In this document: piece by piece, positions 8,564 through 16,186 of the stretch
How the letters are laid out: each line of letters starts with the position of its first letter
Numbering within the stretch: the first letter of the stretch is position 1
Assembly: GCF_004353505.1 (NCBI RefSeq)
Contig: NZ_SMNQ01000003.1
Span: 248,001 to 312,000 of the forward strand
Source of the DNA: Streptomyces sp. WAC05374
Lineage (GTDB): Bacteria > Actinomycetota > Actinomycetes > Streptomycetales > Streptomycetaceae
Reading direction: 5' to 3'
DNA length: 64,000 bases
The notes under the pieces: generated by a model
Database searches by the model: none
What the model was told of the DNA's origin: nothing
What the model saw: the letters and a program-made list of their open reading frames with translations, nothing else
Program-made: the position numbers and the translations under genes

Positions 8564-9656
8564 AATCACCGTGCGGGTTGGCCGCCGCTCCCTCGGTGCT
8601 GAGCAGCACGAGAGTGGAGGAGGCGCCGACGCCGAGCGCGGTGCGGCGCCGCCGGGCGCCCGCACCGGTCAGGGCGGCCCGGACGCCGGCCAGCGACGCG
8701 GCGCCGCAGGGGCCGGAGGACACACCGAGGGCGGCGAGGTCGCGCGCCGCCCGGGTGCTGTCGGCGTCGGTGACGGCCACGGCGGCGTCCAGGCCGTGCC
8801 GGAGGTGGGGCCAGGCGATGCTGGACGGGGTGCCGCAGTTCAGGCCCGCCATGGCCGTCTCGCCCGTGGCCACGGTGACCGGCTCGCCGCGCACCAGGCC
8901 GGCCAGGACACAGGCCGCGGCCTCGGGCTCCACGGACAGCAGCGCGGGTCCGGCGGCGGCCGGGCGGCTGCGGTAGTGCGTGACGGCCGCCTGCGCGAGC
9001 GACCCGACCCCGACGGGCACGGCCACCAGGGCGGGCGGGGAAGGGGGCGGGCCGCCGAGCTGGGCGTCGATCTCGGCGAACAGGGTGGAGTACCCCTCCA
9101 CGATCCAGGCCGGTATCCGCTCGTACCCGGGCCACGCGGTGTCCTGGACGAGCACCGCGCCGGGCGCCCGCGCCGCCCCGGCCGCCCGGCGCACCGCCTC
9201 GTCGTAGGGTCCGGCCACCGGCGTGACCTCCGCGCCCTCCGCGGCGATGGCGCTCGCGGCGGCCGGATGCACGCCCCGGGGCACGAAGACCCGGGCGCGC
9301 TGCCCGAGCAGGCGGGCCGTGCGCGCCACCGCCCTGCCGTGGTTGCCGTCCGTGGCGGTGACGAGCGTGAGGGGCGCCCCCTCCCCGTACCGCCGGCGCC
9401 GCTCGGCGAGCACCCGGTGCACCGCCCAGGAGGCGCCGAGCGCCTTGAACGCCGGCAGCCCCAGGCGGGACGACTCGTCCTTCACGTACACCCGCCCGAC
9501 GCCCAGCTCGGCGGCGAGCGGGGGCAGTTCGGCCAGCGGTGTGGGGGCGTATCCGTCCAGCGAGGCGTGGAAGCCCCGCACACCGTCGGGGGCTGGCGGG
9601 CAGGTCCAGTCGCCCCGGCCGCCGGGGCGCGCGTACCACCACGAGGGATCGGTCAC
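8562..9656 (-). CDS. PLP-dependent lyase, diaminopropionate ammonia-lyase-like
   Basis: 364-aa fold-type II PLP enzyme. The Schiff-base lysine is seen in RLGLPAFKALGASWAV (about residue 65), the substrate loop is TATDGNHGRAVA, and a glycine-rich phosphate cup lies near VPVGVGSLAQA. The Gly/Ala-Ser-Ser-Thr-Leu stretch near the C-terminus also fits. Closest in pattern to diaminopropionate ammonia-lyase, which gives pyruvate and ammonia; threonine dehydratase-like activity is possible. The GTG at 9656 was chosen because longer versions add only Pro/Arg-rich sequence overlapping the neighbouring gene. It lies downstream of the transposase-like gene, about 76 bp apart. Confidence 0.75.
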   Translation of the reverse strand: MTDPSWWYARPGGRGDWTCPPAPDGVRGFHASLDGYAPTPLAELPPLAAELGVGRVYVKDESSRLGLPAFKALGASWAVHRVLAERRRRYGEGAPLTLVTATDGNHGRAVARTARLLGQRARVFVPRGVHPAAASAIAAEGAEVTPVAGPYDEAVRRAAGAARAPGAVLVQDTAWPGYERIPAWIVEGYSTLFAEIDAQLGGPPPSPPALVAVPVGVGSLAQAAVTHYRSRPAAAGPALLSVEPEAAACVLAGLVRGEPVTVATGETAMAGLNCGTPSSIAWPHLRHGLDAAVAVTDADSTRAARDLAALGVSSGPCGAASLAGVRAALTGAGARRRRTALGVGASSTLVLLSTEGAAANPHGD

Positions 9657-9732
9657 CGGACCACGGTCCGCGGGCGCGGGGCGGGCGTCCGGTGGCGGCG
9701 TCCGCCCGCCCCGGGCCGGGCCGGACGGCGGC

Positions 9733-10989
9733 TCACGCGGCCCTGGCCCCGGACCGCCCGACGCCCCGCGCCACACCGGCTCCGACGCCATGGTCGACGC
9801 CGTGGTCGACGCCATGGTCGACGGCTCGTGCGCCGGACCGTTCGGCGGCGCGCGTGTCCGGCCGTACGTCGGACCGTACGTCCGGCCGAGCGGCACAGGC
9901 GCTCAGCGCCCGGTGGGCGTACGCGGCGGAGACGAGGCTCATATGACGGTGCCAGCCCGGGTAGGACCGCCCCTCGAAGTCCCGCATCCCGCAGTCGTCC
10001 AGGCCCTCCAGCGCGGCCGGGTGCACGACCCGGCGGGCGAACAGCGCGGCCGCCTCCGCGAGGCGCTCGCCGTGCAGGGTGGTGAGCCAGACCCGCTCCG
10101 GCTCGCGCTTGCCCGGCGCCCAGGACGCGACCAGCCGCAGGGGCCGTCCCGTGTGCGGCGCGGACACCTGGACGGGCAGGACGCGCGGCGCGTGCGGGAC
10201 CCCGGCGACGGCCGGTCCGGTGCCCAGTCCGCGCGCCTGGTCCCGCAGTTGGGCGGCGAGTCCGCCGGCGGTCACGACCGAGCGTGCGGGGCGCGGGGCG
10301 GCGGCCTGGAGCCCGGCGTGGACCGGGGTCGTCGCGGGGAGGGAGACGACCCAGTCCAGCCCGAGGGCGCCGAACCCCTCGATCAGCTCGGTGGCCTCCG
10401 CGACCGTCTCGGCCTCGGCCACCACCGGTGCCCCCGGTCCGGCGCTCGTCGCGGCCAGGTCCACCATCAGGCCGCCGGGCGATCCGGGGCGCACCGCGTC
10501 CGGTATGCGCGCGCGGCGCCGCAGCGACGCGTCGTCGAGCCACTCGTTGGGCAGGTACAGCCGCCAGTCCACGGGGACGGCGGCGCCGGAGCGGGTGAGC
10601 AGGAAGAGCCCGAGGCCGAGCTGACAGCCGACCGTGCGGCCCGCGGTGGCGTCGAAGCGGCGGTGCACGCCCGCGGAGTAGTGGCCCCGCTTGGGCATCA
10701 GCACCCGCTCCAGCGCCCAGCCCCGCACCTCCGTCCGCTCGTGGCACCAGGCGGTCAGCTCCCCGCGGACGTCGGTCCACGACCAGGTGCTCTCGTTGAC
10801 CACCTGGTGCAGGGACTGCGAGGCGGTGTACGAGGCGCACACCGACCACCCCATGTTGCGTACGGACTTCTTGCCGGGCGTGGTCAGCAGCCCCGCCACG
10901 TACGCCCCGGCCCAGCGCCGCTGGTCGGCCCGGGGGAGGGCGTGGAAGAGACGGCGCGTGAGCTCTTCGGCGTTCCGGCGGTCACTCAT
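9733..10989 (-). CDS. IS701-like transposase-derived protein, catalytic residues apparently lost
   Basis: 418-aa protein that aligns by eye with IS701-family DDE transposases: CSAG-type block HYSAGVHRRFDATAGRTVGC, the DWRLYLPNEWLDD block, and GWHRHMSLVSAAYAHRAL near the end. The usual DDTGF motif before the first block reads RVLMPKRG, the VVADxxYG motif reads VVAEAETV, and the Glu-containing motif reads DDCGMRDFEG, so all three catalytic positions seem replaced. The C-terminus carries short repeats (DVRSDVRPD, then VDHGVDHGVDHGVG). No terminal inverted repeats were recognised. It sits among GBL-receptor genes and may be a domesticated DNA-binding protein. Confidence 0.7.
   Translation of the reverse strand: MSDRRNAEELTRRLFHALPRADQRRWAGAYVAGLLTTPGKKSVRNMGWSVCASYTASQSLHQVVNESTWSWTDVRGELTAWCHERTEVRGWALERVLMPKRGHYSAGVHRRFDATAGRTVGCQLGLGLFLLTRSGAAVPVDWRLYLPNEWLDDASLRRRARIPDAVRPGSPGGLMVDLAATSAGPGAPVVAEAETVAEATELIEGFGALGLDWVVSLPATTPVHAGLQAAAPRPARSVVTAGGLAAQLRDQARGLGTGPAVAGVPHAPRVLPVQVSAPHTGRPLRLVASWAPGKREPERVWLTTLHGERLAEAAALFARRVVHPAALEGLDDCGMRDFEGRSYPGWHRHMSLVSAAYAHRALSACAARPDVRSDVRPDTRAAERSGARAVDHGVDHGVDHGVGAGVARGVGRSGARAA
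9784..9822. repeat. 12-bp tandem repeat in a coding tail
   Basis: Three near-identical copies of a GTCGACGCCATG unit encode the VDHG repeat at the C-terminus of the transposase-like protein. Confidence 0.75.
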
Positions 10990-11001
10990 GCGCGAAAATA
11001 T

Positions 11002-11023
11002 AACGAACTCTTTCTATGTTTTT
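11002..11023. promoter_or_regulatory. Weak ARE-like site in divergent promoter
   Basis: AACGAACTC-TTTCTATGTTTT lies in an AT-rich stretch between the transposase-like gene and the TetR gene at 11175. The left half fits an ARE half-site; the right half fits only partly. Confidence 0.35.
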
Positions 11024-11174
11024 GAAGGGGTCTCCGGCGGACAGTCGGCGATGTTGCATGGACTTGCCAAGGACGTCATGGGGGAAGCGCCGAATCCACT
11101 CCCGCACGCCCCGGCCCAGTAGCGTGCGAGAGGCGTAGCGGGACGAGAAGAGCACGGAAAAAGAAGGTGACGTC

Positions 11175-11756
11175 GTGGTCAAGCAGGAGCGGGCCCTGCT
11201 GACCCGTGAACGCCTGGTCCGGGCCGCGGCTGACGCGTTCGCCCGGGACGGCTACACGGGCAGCTCACTCCAGGACATCTGCCGGCGCGCCGGAATCTCC
11301 ATGGGCGCGCTCACCTTCCACTTCGCGAAGAAGGTCCACCTGGCGAGAGCGGTGAAGGAGGCGGGCATCGCGGTCACCCGCCACGAGGTGGACCGCATCC
11401 GGCACGCCGCCCCGGACCCGCTGGCCGCCGTCGTCGCGGTGACGTGCGGGCTCGTCGACCTGCTGGCCCGCGACACCCGTGTGCGGGCGGCCCAGTCCCT
11501 GACCAACACCCCGCCCGTGTGGGACGAGGCATGGGTCCCCGAGGTGCGGCGGCTGCTGGGCGAGGCGGAACGGCGGGACCTGCTGACGCCCACCGTCCAC
11601 GCCGAGACGCTGGTGCTGCTGTCGACCCACCTGGTGCACGGCGCGGCGACCGCGCCCCGCACCGGCGGGCGCCCGGCGGCGAACCTGTCGGGCGAGTTCG
11701 CCCTGCTCTGGGACGCGGTGCTGGAGGGCGTGACGGCGCGGAGCCACTCGTACTGA
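11175..11756 (+). CDS. GBL-receptor-like TetR regulator
   Basis: 193-aa TetR protein with the receptor-family N-terminus VKQERALLTRERLVRAAADA and recognition helix ISMGALTFHFAKKVHLARAV. It is somewhat shorter than ScbR (about 215 aa) and the ligand domain is compact, more like pseudo-receptors. The GTG at 11175 is preceded by AAGAAGGTGA at a suitable distance. It diverges from the transposase-like gene and converges on the SDR at 11818. It is a second receptor-family regulator within 4 kb of the first and 2.4 kb from the ScbR-like one. Its signal and targets are unknown. Confidence 0.83.
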   Translation: MVKQERALLTRERLVRAAADAFARDGYTGSSLQDICRRAGISMGALTFHFAKKVHLARAVKEAGIAVTRHEVDRIRHAAPDPLAAVVAVTCGLVDLLARDTRVRAAQSLTNTPPVWDEAWVPEVRRLLGEAERRDLLTPTVHAETLVLLSTHLVHGAATAPRTGGRPAANLSGEFALLWDAVLEGVTARSHSY

Positions 11757-11806
11757 CGCGTACGGGAGCGACCGGACGGACCCGCGCCCTCCGCCCCCGT
11801 ACGCCC
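11757..11806. terminator. Possible bidirectional hairpin
   Basis: GCGTACGGG and CCCGTACGC bracket a short spacer in the 61-bp gap between two convergent genes. Confidence 0.4.
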
Positions 11807-11817
11807 GGCGGCCTCCG

Positions 11818-12600
11818 CTAGATCGCGCTCCATCCGCCGTCGACGGGCATGGCGGCGCCGGTGAGGAAGGAGGAGCGGTCGCTGCACAGCCACGCGGCCG
11901 CCTGGGCCACCTCCCGCGGCGAGGCCATCCGCTTCTGGATGGCACGGGCGGTGAAACTGGCCTCCAGCTCCGGTACGTCCGCCAGGAGTTCGTCCATCAG
12001 CTCCGTGCGCGTACTGCCGACGACCAGGGCGTTGACCCGGATGCCGGACTCCCCGTACTCCATGGCGGCGGCCTTGGTGAGGCCGAGCACCGCGTGCTTC
12101 GCGGCGACGTACGGCGCGACGGCCCCGGTGGCCACGATGCCGGCGGTGCTGGAGGTGTTGACGATGGAACCCCCCGTGCCGCTCTTGAGCATCACGGGTA
12201 TCTGCCGGCGCAGGCAGTTCCAGACGCCGCGCACGTTGAGGTCCATGACGCGGTCGTACATGTCCTCGTCCAGCTCGTGCAGCGGCGTCCCGCCGGTGCC
12301 CCAACCGGCGTTGTTGAAGGCCCCGTCCAGGGAGCCGAAGGTGTCGACCGCCATGGCGACGGCCCGTTCCACGTCGGCCGGCCGGGTCACGTCACCGGCC
12401 GCGATCGCCACGCGGGCGCCCGCCTCGGTGAGCGGCGCGGCCACGTCCGCGAGCACGTCGGCCCGCCGTGCCATCAGGACGAGGGCGGCGCCCTCCTCCG
12501 CGAACAGTCGCGCCGCGGCCGCTCCGATACCACTGGAAGCGCCAGTGATCATGATGGTGCGGCCGCTCAGCATCCCCCGGTCATTGATCATGCCCGTCAT
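11818..12600 (-). CDS. SDR-family oxidoreductase in the receptor operon
   Basis: 260-aa classical short-chain dehydrogenase/reductase. The cofactor motif ITGASSGIGAAAARLF lies near residues 18-33, NNAGWG near 95, and the catalytic S/Y/K set is in NTSSTAGIVATGAVAPYVAAKHAV (Tyr and Lys about residues 163-167). It overlaps the NmrA-like gene by 4 bp (ATGA) and is the third gene of the ScbR-like operon. In other Streptomyces a reductase reduces the 6-keto group of the butyrolactone precursor, so this protein or its neighbour may play that part. The role is inferred from position. Confidence 0.85.
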   Translation of the reverse strand: MTGMINDRGMLSGRTIMITGASSGIGAAAARLFAEEGAALVLMARRADVLADVAAPLTEAGARVAIAAGDVTRPADVERAVAMAVDTFGSLDGAFNNAGWGTGGTPLHELDEDMYDRVMDLNVRGVWNCLRRQIPVMLKSGTGGSIVNTSSTAGIVATGAVAPYVAAKHAVLGLTKAAAMEYGESGIRVNALVVGSTRTELMDELLADVPELEASFTARAIQKRMASPREVAQAAAWLCSDRSSFLTGAAMPVDGGWSAI

Positions 12601-13532
12601 TCAACTCCACTGGCGGGCCTGTGAGAAGGGCCTTCGAACACCTCCGCGTGCGCCCGCGCCCAGTCCACGAAACCCCGCGGGGCGTGCCCGGTGGCCTCCC
12701 GTACGCCGTCGGCCACCGCCTCCTTGGCCCCGTCCCGCTGGCGCCGGGCGCCCTCCAGCAGGGCCCGCACCATGGGCTCGGGCCACCGGGCACGCCACCG
12801 CTCCAGTGCCTGTTCCTCCGTCAGCTCCACGAACGTGAGCGGCCGCCCCAGCACCGCGCCCAGCGTCTCCGTCTGCTCCCGCGCGGACAGCGGCTCCGGA
12901 CCGGTCAGGGCGTAACTCCGCCCGGTGGCGGCCGGGTCGAGGAGCGCCCGCACCGCCGCGTCGGCCACGTCACGCGGGTCGACACAGGCGTTGCGCCCGG
13001 AGCCGTACAGGCCCCGGACGACGCCCTCCTCCCGTACGGAGGCGGCCCAGCCGAGGGCGTTGGACATGAACGCCCGGGGCCGCAGCAGCGTCCACGCGAG
13101 CCCGGAGGCGCGCAACCGCTCCTCGTTGTCCCGCTGCCAGCGGGTGAGCACGTCCTGGGCGCCCGGGTCGAGCACGGCGAGGGCGGAGAGCTTGACGACG
13201 CGGCGCACCCCGGCGGTACGGGCGGCGGCGAGGACGTTCTCGTCGTGGTCGGGGCGCGCCGGGTCGGTCGTGACGACGAAGAGGCTGTCCGCCCCGTCCA
13301 ACGCGGCCGTGAGGCGGTCCACGTGACCGAAGTCGGCGCGGACGGCCCGCCCGGGCAGCCCCGCGCGCCGCGCCTTGTCCGGATCGCGCACGAGGAGCCG
13401 TACGTCCACGGCCGCGCCGTCCCCGTCCGCGTCCCCTCCCGCGGCGAGCCCGTGGGCGACGAGCCGGCCGATCGTCCCGGTGGCGCCGGTGAGGGCCACC
13501 ACGGGGCGGGTGTCGCCGTCCCCCCGTATCAC
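12597..13532 (-). CDS. NmrA-like NAD(P)-binding protein
   Basis: 311-aa atypical SDR of the NmrA/HSCARG type. Its N-terminal Rossmann motif is LTGATGTIGRLVAHGLAAGG (about residues 14-33), and GADSLFVVTTDPARP follows. The active-site Tyr-Lys pair of classical SDRs is not evident, so it may sense or bind NADP rather than catalyse. It overlaps both neighbours by 4 bp, so all three genes are translationally coupled behind the ScbR-like repressor. A reductase role in butyrolactone synthesis, like ScbB, is possible. Confidence 0.82.
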   Translation of the reverse strand: MIRGDGDTRPVVALTGATGTIGRLVAHGLAAGGDADGDGAAVDVRLLVRDPDKARRAGLPGRAVRADFGHVDRLTAALDGADSLFVVTTDPARPDHDENVLAAARTAGVRRVVKLSALAVLDPGAQDVLTRWQRDNEERLRASGLAWTLLRPRAFMSNALGWAASVREEGVVRGLYGSGRNACVDPRDVADAAVRALLDPAATGRSYALTGPEPLSAREQTETLGAVLGRPLTFVELTEEQALERWRARWPEPMVRALLEGARRQRDGAKEAVADGVREATGHAPRGFVDWARAHAEVFEGPSHRPASGVE

Positions 13533-14170
13533 TCCTCGTCCCCGCCCTTCCGGCTGAGCCGCTCACCGCGCTCGACGCTCGCGTCGACGTCCTGGGCGGC
13601 GCCGGGGGCGGCGATCCCGGGGAGCAGGCAGCCCCACATCTCCTGGACGCGCTGCGGCAGGCAGCGGCGGCCGTCCACCTGCCGCGAGTAGAGCTGTACG
13701 CCGGTGCACGCCCCCACCACGAACCGGGCGATCGCCTCCGGGTCGGCGTCCTCGCGCAACTGGCCCATCTCCCGCGCCTCGCGCAGGTACCCGGCCATCA
13801 GCTCGCGCCACCCCTCGAACGGCGTGCCCTCCGCGAGGCCCCCCTGATCGATGGAGAGTTGCACGCCCGCCCGCAACAGCGGGTCCGCCAGCAGCCGGTG
13901 GGACCACACCAGCGTGATGTCCACCAGGCGCTGGAGCCCCCGTGACTCCAGCAGCGGCTCGATGGCGTCCTGCTGGGCGTTCATGACGGCCTTGGCGAGC
14001 CCCTCCTTGGAGCCGAAGTGGAAGTAGAGGGCGCCCGCGGTGAGGTTCGCACGCTTGAGGATCTTGTTGATGCCGGCTCCGGCGTAGCCGCACTCGTCGA
14101 AGACCTCGGCAGCCGCCCGCATGAGCGCCAAACGGGTCTGCACGGCCCGTTCCTGCTTGAGCTGCACCAT
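13529..14170 (-). CDS. scbR: GBL receptor, ScbR/ArpA-type TetR repressor
   Basis: 213-aa cytoplasmic repressor with the full ScbR-type pattern: start VQLKQERAVQTRLALMRAAA, recognition region NLTAGALYFHFGSKEGLAKAV, and a ligand domain with conserved Trp positions (VWSHRLLADP, FEGWRELMAGYL, VQEMWGCLLPG). It should bind ARE sites and leave DNA when a GBL binds. It diverges from the afsA-type synthase gene across 83 bp, the classic scbR-scbA arrangement, and leads an operon with two oxidoreductases (4-bp overlaps). The symbol is given by homology and synteny; the ligand is not known. Confidence 0.9.
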   Translation of the reverse strand: MVQLKQERAVQTRLALMRAAAEVFDECGYAGAGINKILKRANLTAGALYFHFGSKEGLAKAVMNAQQDAIEPLLESRGLQRLVDITLVWSHRLLADPLLRAGVQLSIDQGGLAEGTPFEGWRELMAGYLREAREMGQLREDADPEAIARFVVGACTGVQLYSRQVDGRRCLPQRVQEMWGCLLPGIAAPGAAQDVDASVERGERLSRKGGDEE

Positions 14171-14253
14171 GCGTTCGCCCTCTATTTCCTCGACACAAAA
14201 AAGAACGCCCTCTATATTACGGGCTACCGGCCGCGCACCCAGGGGGAACTGTC
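14171..14253. promoter_or_regulatory. Divergent scbR/afsA promoter with a 10-bp direct repeat
   Basis: The 83-bp gap is AT-rich for this genome. CGCCCTCTAT occurs twice, at 14176-14185 and 14206-14215, spaced 30 bp. An A-rich run ACACAAAAAAGAACG lies between them and resembles half of an ARE when read on the other strand. It should hold both promoters and the receptor's operator. Confidence 0.55.
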
Positions 14254-15177
14254 ATGTCCAGGCCCGCAAGCTCCCATACGGACCTCTCCTTAGTACCGCA
14301 GAACCGCGTCCACAAGGATGACCCCGACCAGGTCCTCCTGTCGCGCTGCGAACAGACCTCGGAACGGACCTTCGACATCACGGCCGACTGGTCCCGCGCC
14401 CACTCCCTCTTCCCCGTCCGTGACCGCCACGACGATCCCATGCTTCTGGTGGAGACCGTCCGGCAGACCTTCCCGCTGCTGTGCCACGACGCCTTCGAGG
14501 TGCCGCTCGGCCACCACCTGCTGTGGGAGGACTTCCGGTACTCGGCCCGCACCCCGGCGCTGCTGGCCGACCCGGACCACCCCACGGCGGTGGACCTCAA
14601 GGTCACCTGCAAGGACGTCGTACGCCGTGGCCGGCGCGCGGCCGCCCTGGCCCTGAGCATCGTCGTCCGCCGCGCCGGCGTCCACCTCGGCACCGCGCAC
14701 ACCCGCTTCACCATCCAGGCCCCGGCCGTCTACCAGCGGCTCCGCCAGGGCCGCGGCGACGCCCGCGCCATGATGGCCGACGCCCTCCCGCTCGCCCCAC
14801 CGGCCGCCCCCCAGGACGTCGGCCTGGACACCTTCCACAACGTGGTCCTCTCCCCCACCGACATACCCCGCCGCTGGCAGTTGCGCGTCGACGTCCACCA
14901 CCCGCTCTTCTTCGACCACCCGGTCGACCACGCCCCGGGCATGCTCCTCATGGAGGCCGCCCGCCAGACGGCCCAGGCCGTCTCCCACCCCCACCGGGTG
15001 CTCCCCGCCGCCATGGAAGTCACCTTCCACCGCTACGTCGAACTCGACACCCCCTGCCTCATAGAGGCCCACCCCGCCCCGAACGACCCCCACGGCCGCG
15101 CCCGCGTCCTCGTGATAATGCGCCAGGACGACGACGAACGCTTCAACGCCCTGGTCACCCTCGACCGAGCGGCCTGA
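14254..15177 (+). CDS. scbA: AfsA/ScbA-type gamma-butyrolactone synthase
   Basis: 307-aa AfsA family protein with two hot-dog-like A-factor repeats. The first is around MLLVETVRQTFPLLCHDAFE (residues 67-90) and the second around HAPGMLLMEAARQTAQAVSH (about residues 228-250); both contain the conserved E-x-x-R-Q core. AfsA proteins join a beta-ketoacyl chain to dihydroxyacetone phosphate as the first committed step of GBL synthesis. The ATG at 14254 follows AGGGGGAAC. Divergent from the receptor gene. The precise butyrolactone made cannot be told from sequence. Confidence 0.92.
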   Translation: MSRPASSHTDLSLVPQNRVHKDDPDQVLLSRCEQTSERTFDITADWSRAHSLFPVRDRHDDPMLLVETVRQTFPLLCHDAFEVPLGHHLLWEDFRYSARTPALLADPDHPTAVDLKVTCKDVVRRGRRAAALALSIVVRRAGVHLGTAHTRFTIQAPAVYQRLRQGRGDARAMMADALPLAPPAAPQDVGLDTFHNVVLSPTDIPRRWQLRVDVHHPLFFDHPVDHAPGMLLMEAARQTAQAVSHPHRVLPAAMEVTFHRYVELDTPCLIEAHPAPNDPHGRARVLVIMRQDDDERFNALVTLDRAA

Positions 15178-15235
15178 CCCCACCGGGCGCACCCTCACCC
15201 GCTACACTGACGCCGGTGCCTACACGGCACCCCCC

Positions 15236-15308
15236 GCCTCCGTAGCTCAGGGGATAGAGCACCGCTCTCCTAAAGCGGGTGTCGCAGGTTCGAATCCTGC
15301 CGGGGGCA
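15236..15308 (+). tRNA. tRNA-Arg (anticodon CCT)
   Basis: 73-nt tRNA. Acceptor GCCTCCG pairs with CGGGGGC (one T-G pair), the D arm is TAGCTCAGGGGATAGAGCA, the anticodon stem is CCGCT/AGCGG with loop CTCCTAA, and the T arm is GCAGG-TTCGAAT-CCTGC with discriminator A. The CCA end is not encoded. The 3' part is the attachment site of the downstream element, but the gene stays complete. Confidence 0.95.
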
Positions 15309-15309
15309 C
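15265..15309. repeat. attL, 45-bp direct repeat (left end of element)
   Basis: Bases 15265-15309 are identical to 25390-25434. The repeat runs from the anticodon stem of tRNA-Arg through its 3' end plus one base. Confidence 0.92.
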
Positions 15310-15314
15310 AGGCA

Positions 15315-15357
15315 GAAGGGCCAGCTCAGGAGGGGTTTCCTCCCAGGCTGGCCCTTC
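15315..15357. terminator. Hairpin after tRNA, inside element left end
   Basis: GAAGGGCCAGC (15315-15325) pairs with GCTGGCCCTTC (15347-15357), with an inner GGAGG/CCTCC pair. It probably ends tRNA transcription now that the original terminator has been displaced. Confidence 0.8.
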
Positions 15358-15373
15358 GTCGTGTTCGAGGCCG

Positions 15374-15410
15374 TGCCACACGCGTGCCACTACTGCCACG
15401 TGGATGCCAC
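15374..15410. promoter_or_regulatory. Putative integrase arm-binding sites, left
   Basis: TGCCAC occurs four times, starting at 15374, 15385, 15394 and 15405 (spacing 11, 9, 11), between att and the int stop codon. Related copies lie near the right att site. Regular helical spacing suggests arm-type sites. Confidence 0.55.
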
Positions 15411-15415
15411 ATCCC

Positions 15416-16141
15416 CTAACCGGGGACCCCTCCCCCACCGTCCCGGATCATGGCCCCGAGCCGGTCCGCGATGGCCCGGTCCCGGTCGCTGGTCATGTGC
15501 TGGTAGATCAGCGCGGCGCGCGAGCTGCTGTGGCCCATGCGCGTCATCAGCTCCCGTGTGCTGGCCCCGGCCGTCGAGGCCAGCGTGTTGCCCGTGTGCC
15601 GCAGGTCGTGGAAGTGCAGCTCGTCCGTGACGCCCGCGGCCTTCCGGGCCTTGATCCAGTCGTCCCGGAAGTTGCTCCGGCGCAGTTGCCCGCCCTGCGG
15701 CCCGACGAAGACGTGTCCGTCGCGGCCGGGAGCGGCGAAGTGCTCCAGGTGGTGCGTGACCGCGTCGAGCAGCTCGGCCGGGAAGGAGACGGAGCGCAGC
15801 CCGGCCGCGGACTTCGGCGCCTTGTCGAAGAGCCGGCCGTCCTGCAGCTCGGCTTGAGCCCGGCGCACGGTGACGGTCAGCCCCTCCAGGTCGACATCCC
15901 GGCGCCGCAGGGCCGCCAGCTCCCCGAACCGCAGGGTGGTGAAGGCCGCCAGGAGCACGAGCAGCCGGTAGCGCGGCGCGATGGAGTCGGCGACGGCGAA
16001 GACCTCCGCCACCGTGAGGACCGGCCGCTCAGGCACGTCGTAGCGGTCCGCGCCCTTGACGCGGCACGGGTTGCGCCGGATCAGCTCGTCGTCGACGGCT
16101 GTGTTCATCAGGGCCCGCAGCAGCTGGTACGCCTTGACCAC
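15416..16141 (-). CDS. int: Tyrosine site-specific integrase, N-terminally truncated
   Basis: 241-aa catalytic domain of a phage/AICE tyrosine recombinase. The active-site set is complete: Arg in FTTLRFGELAAL, H-x-x-R in HFHDLRHTGNTL, His in RMGHSSSRAA and Tyr in ALIYQHM. Only the last helix of the core-binding domain remains (KAYQLLRALMNTAVDDELI), so about 130-150 N-terminal residues (arm-binding and most of the core-binding domain) are missing compared with the usual ~390 aa. The truncated 5' end lies 45 nt from the stop of the transfer gene, suggesting a deletion that removed xis/rep genes. It may retain no recombination activity. Confidence 0.85.
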   Translation of the reverse strand: MVKAYQLLRALMNTAVDDELIRRNPCRVKGADRYDVPERPVLTVAEVFAVADSIAPRYRLLVLLAAFTTLRFGELAALRRRDVDLEGLTVTVRRAQAELQDGRLFDKAPKSAAGLRSVSFPAELLDAVTHHLEHFAAPGRDGHVFVGPQGGQLRRSNFRDDWIKARKAAGVTDELHFHDLRHTGNTLASTAGASTRELMTRMGHSSSRAALIYQHMTSDRDRAIADRLGAMIRDGGGGVPG

Positions 16142-16186
16142 CGTTGGCTCACCGACGCCACACCGACGAGGGAGGGGGAAGCGCGG

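Noticed and set aside
9733..10989. Active IS701 insertion sequence
   Set aside because: No terminal inverted repeats or target duplication seen and the catalytic residues seem absent.
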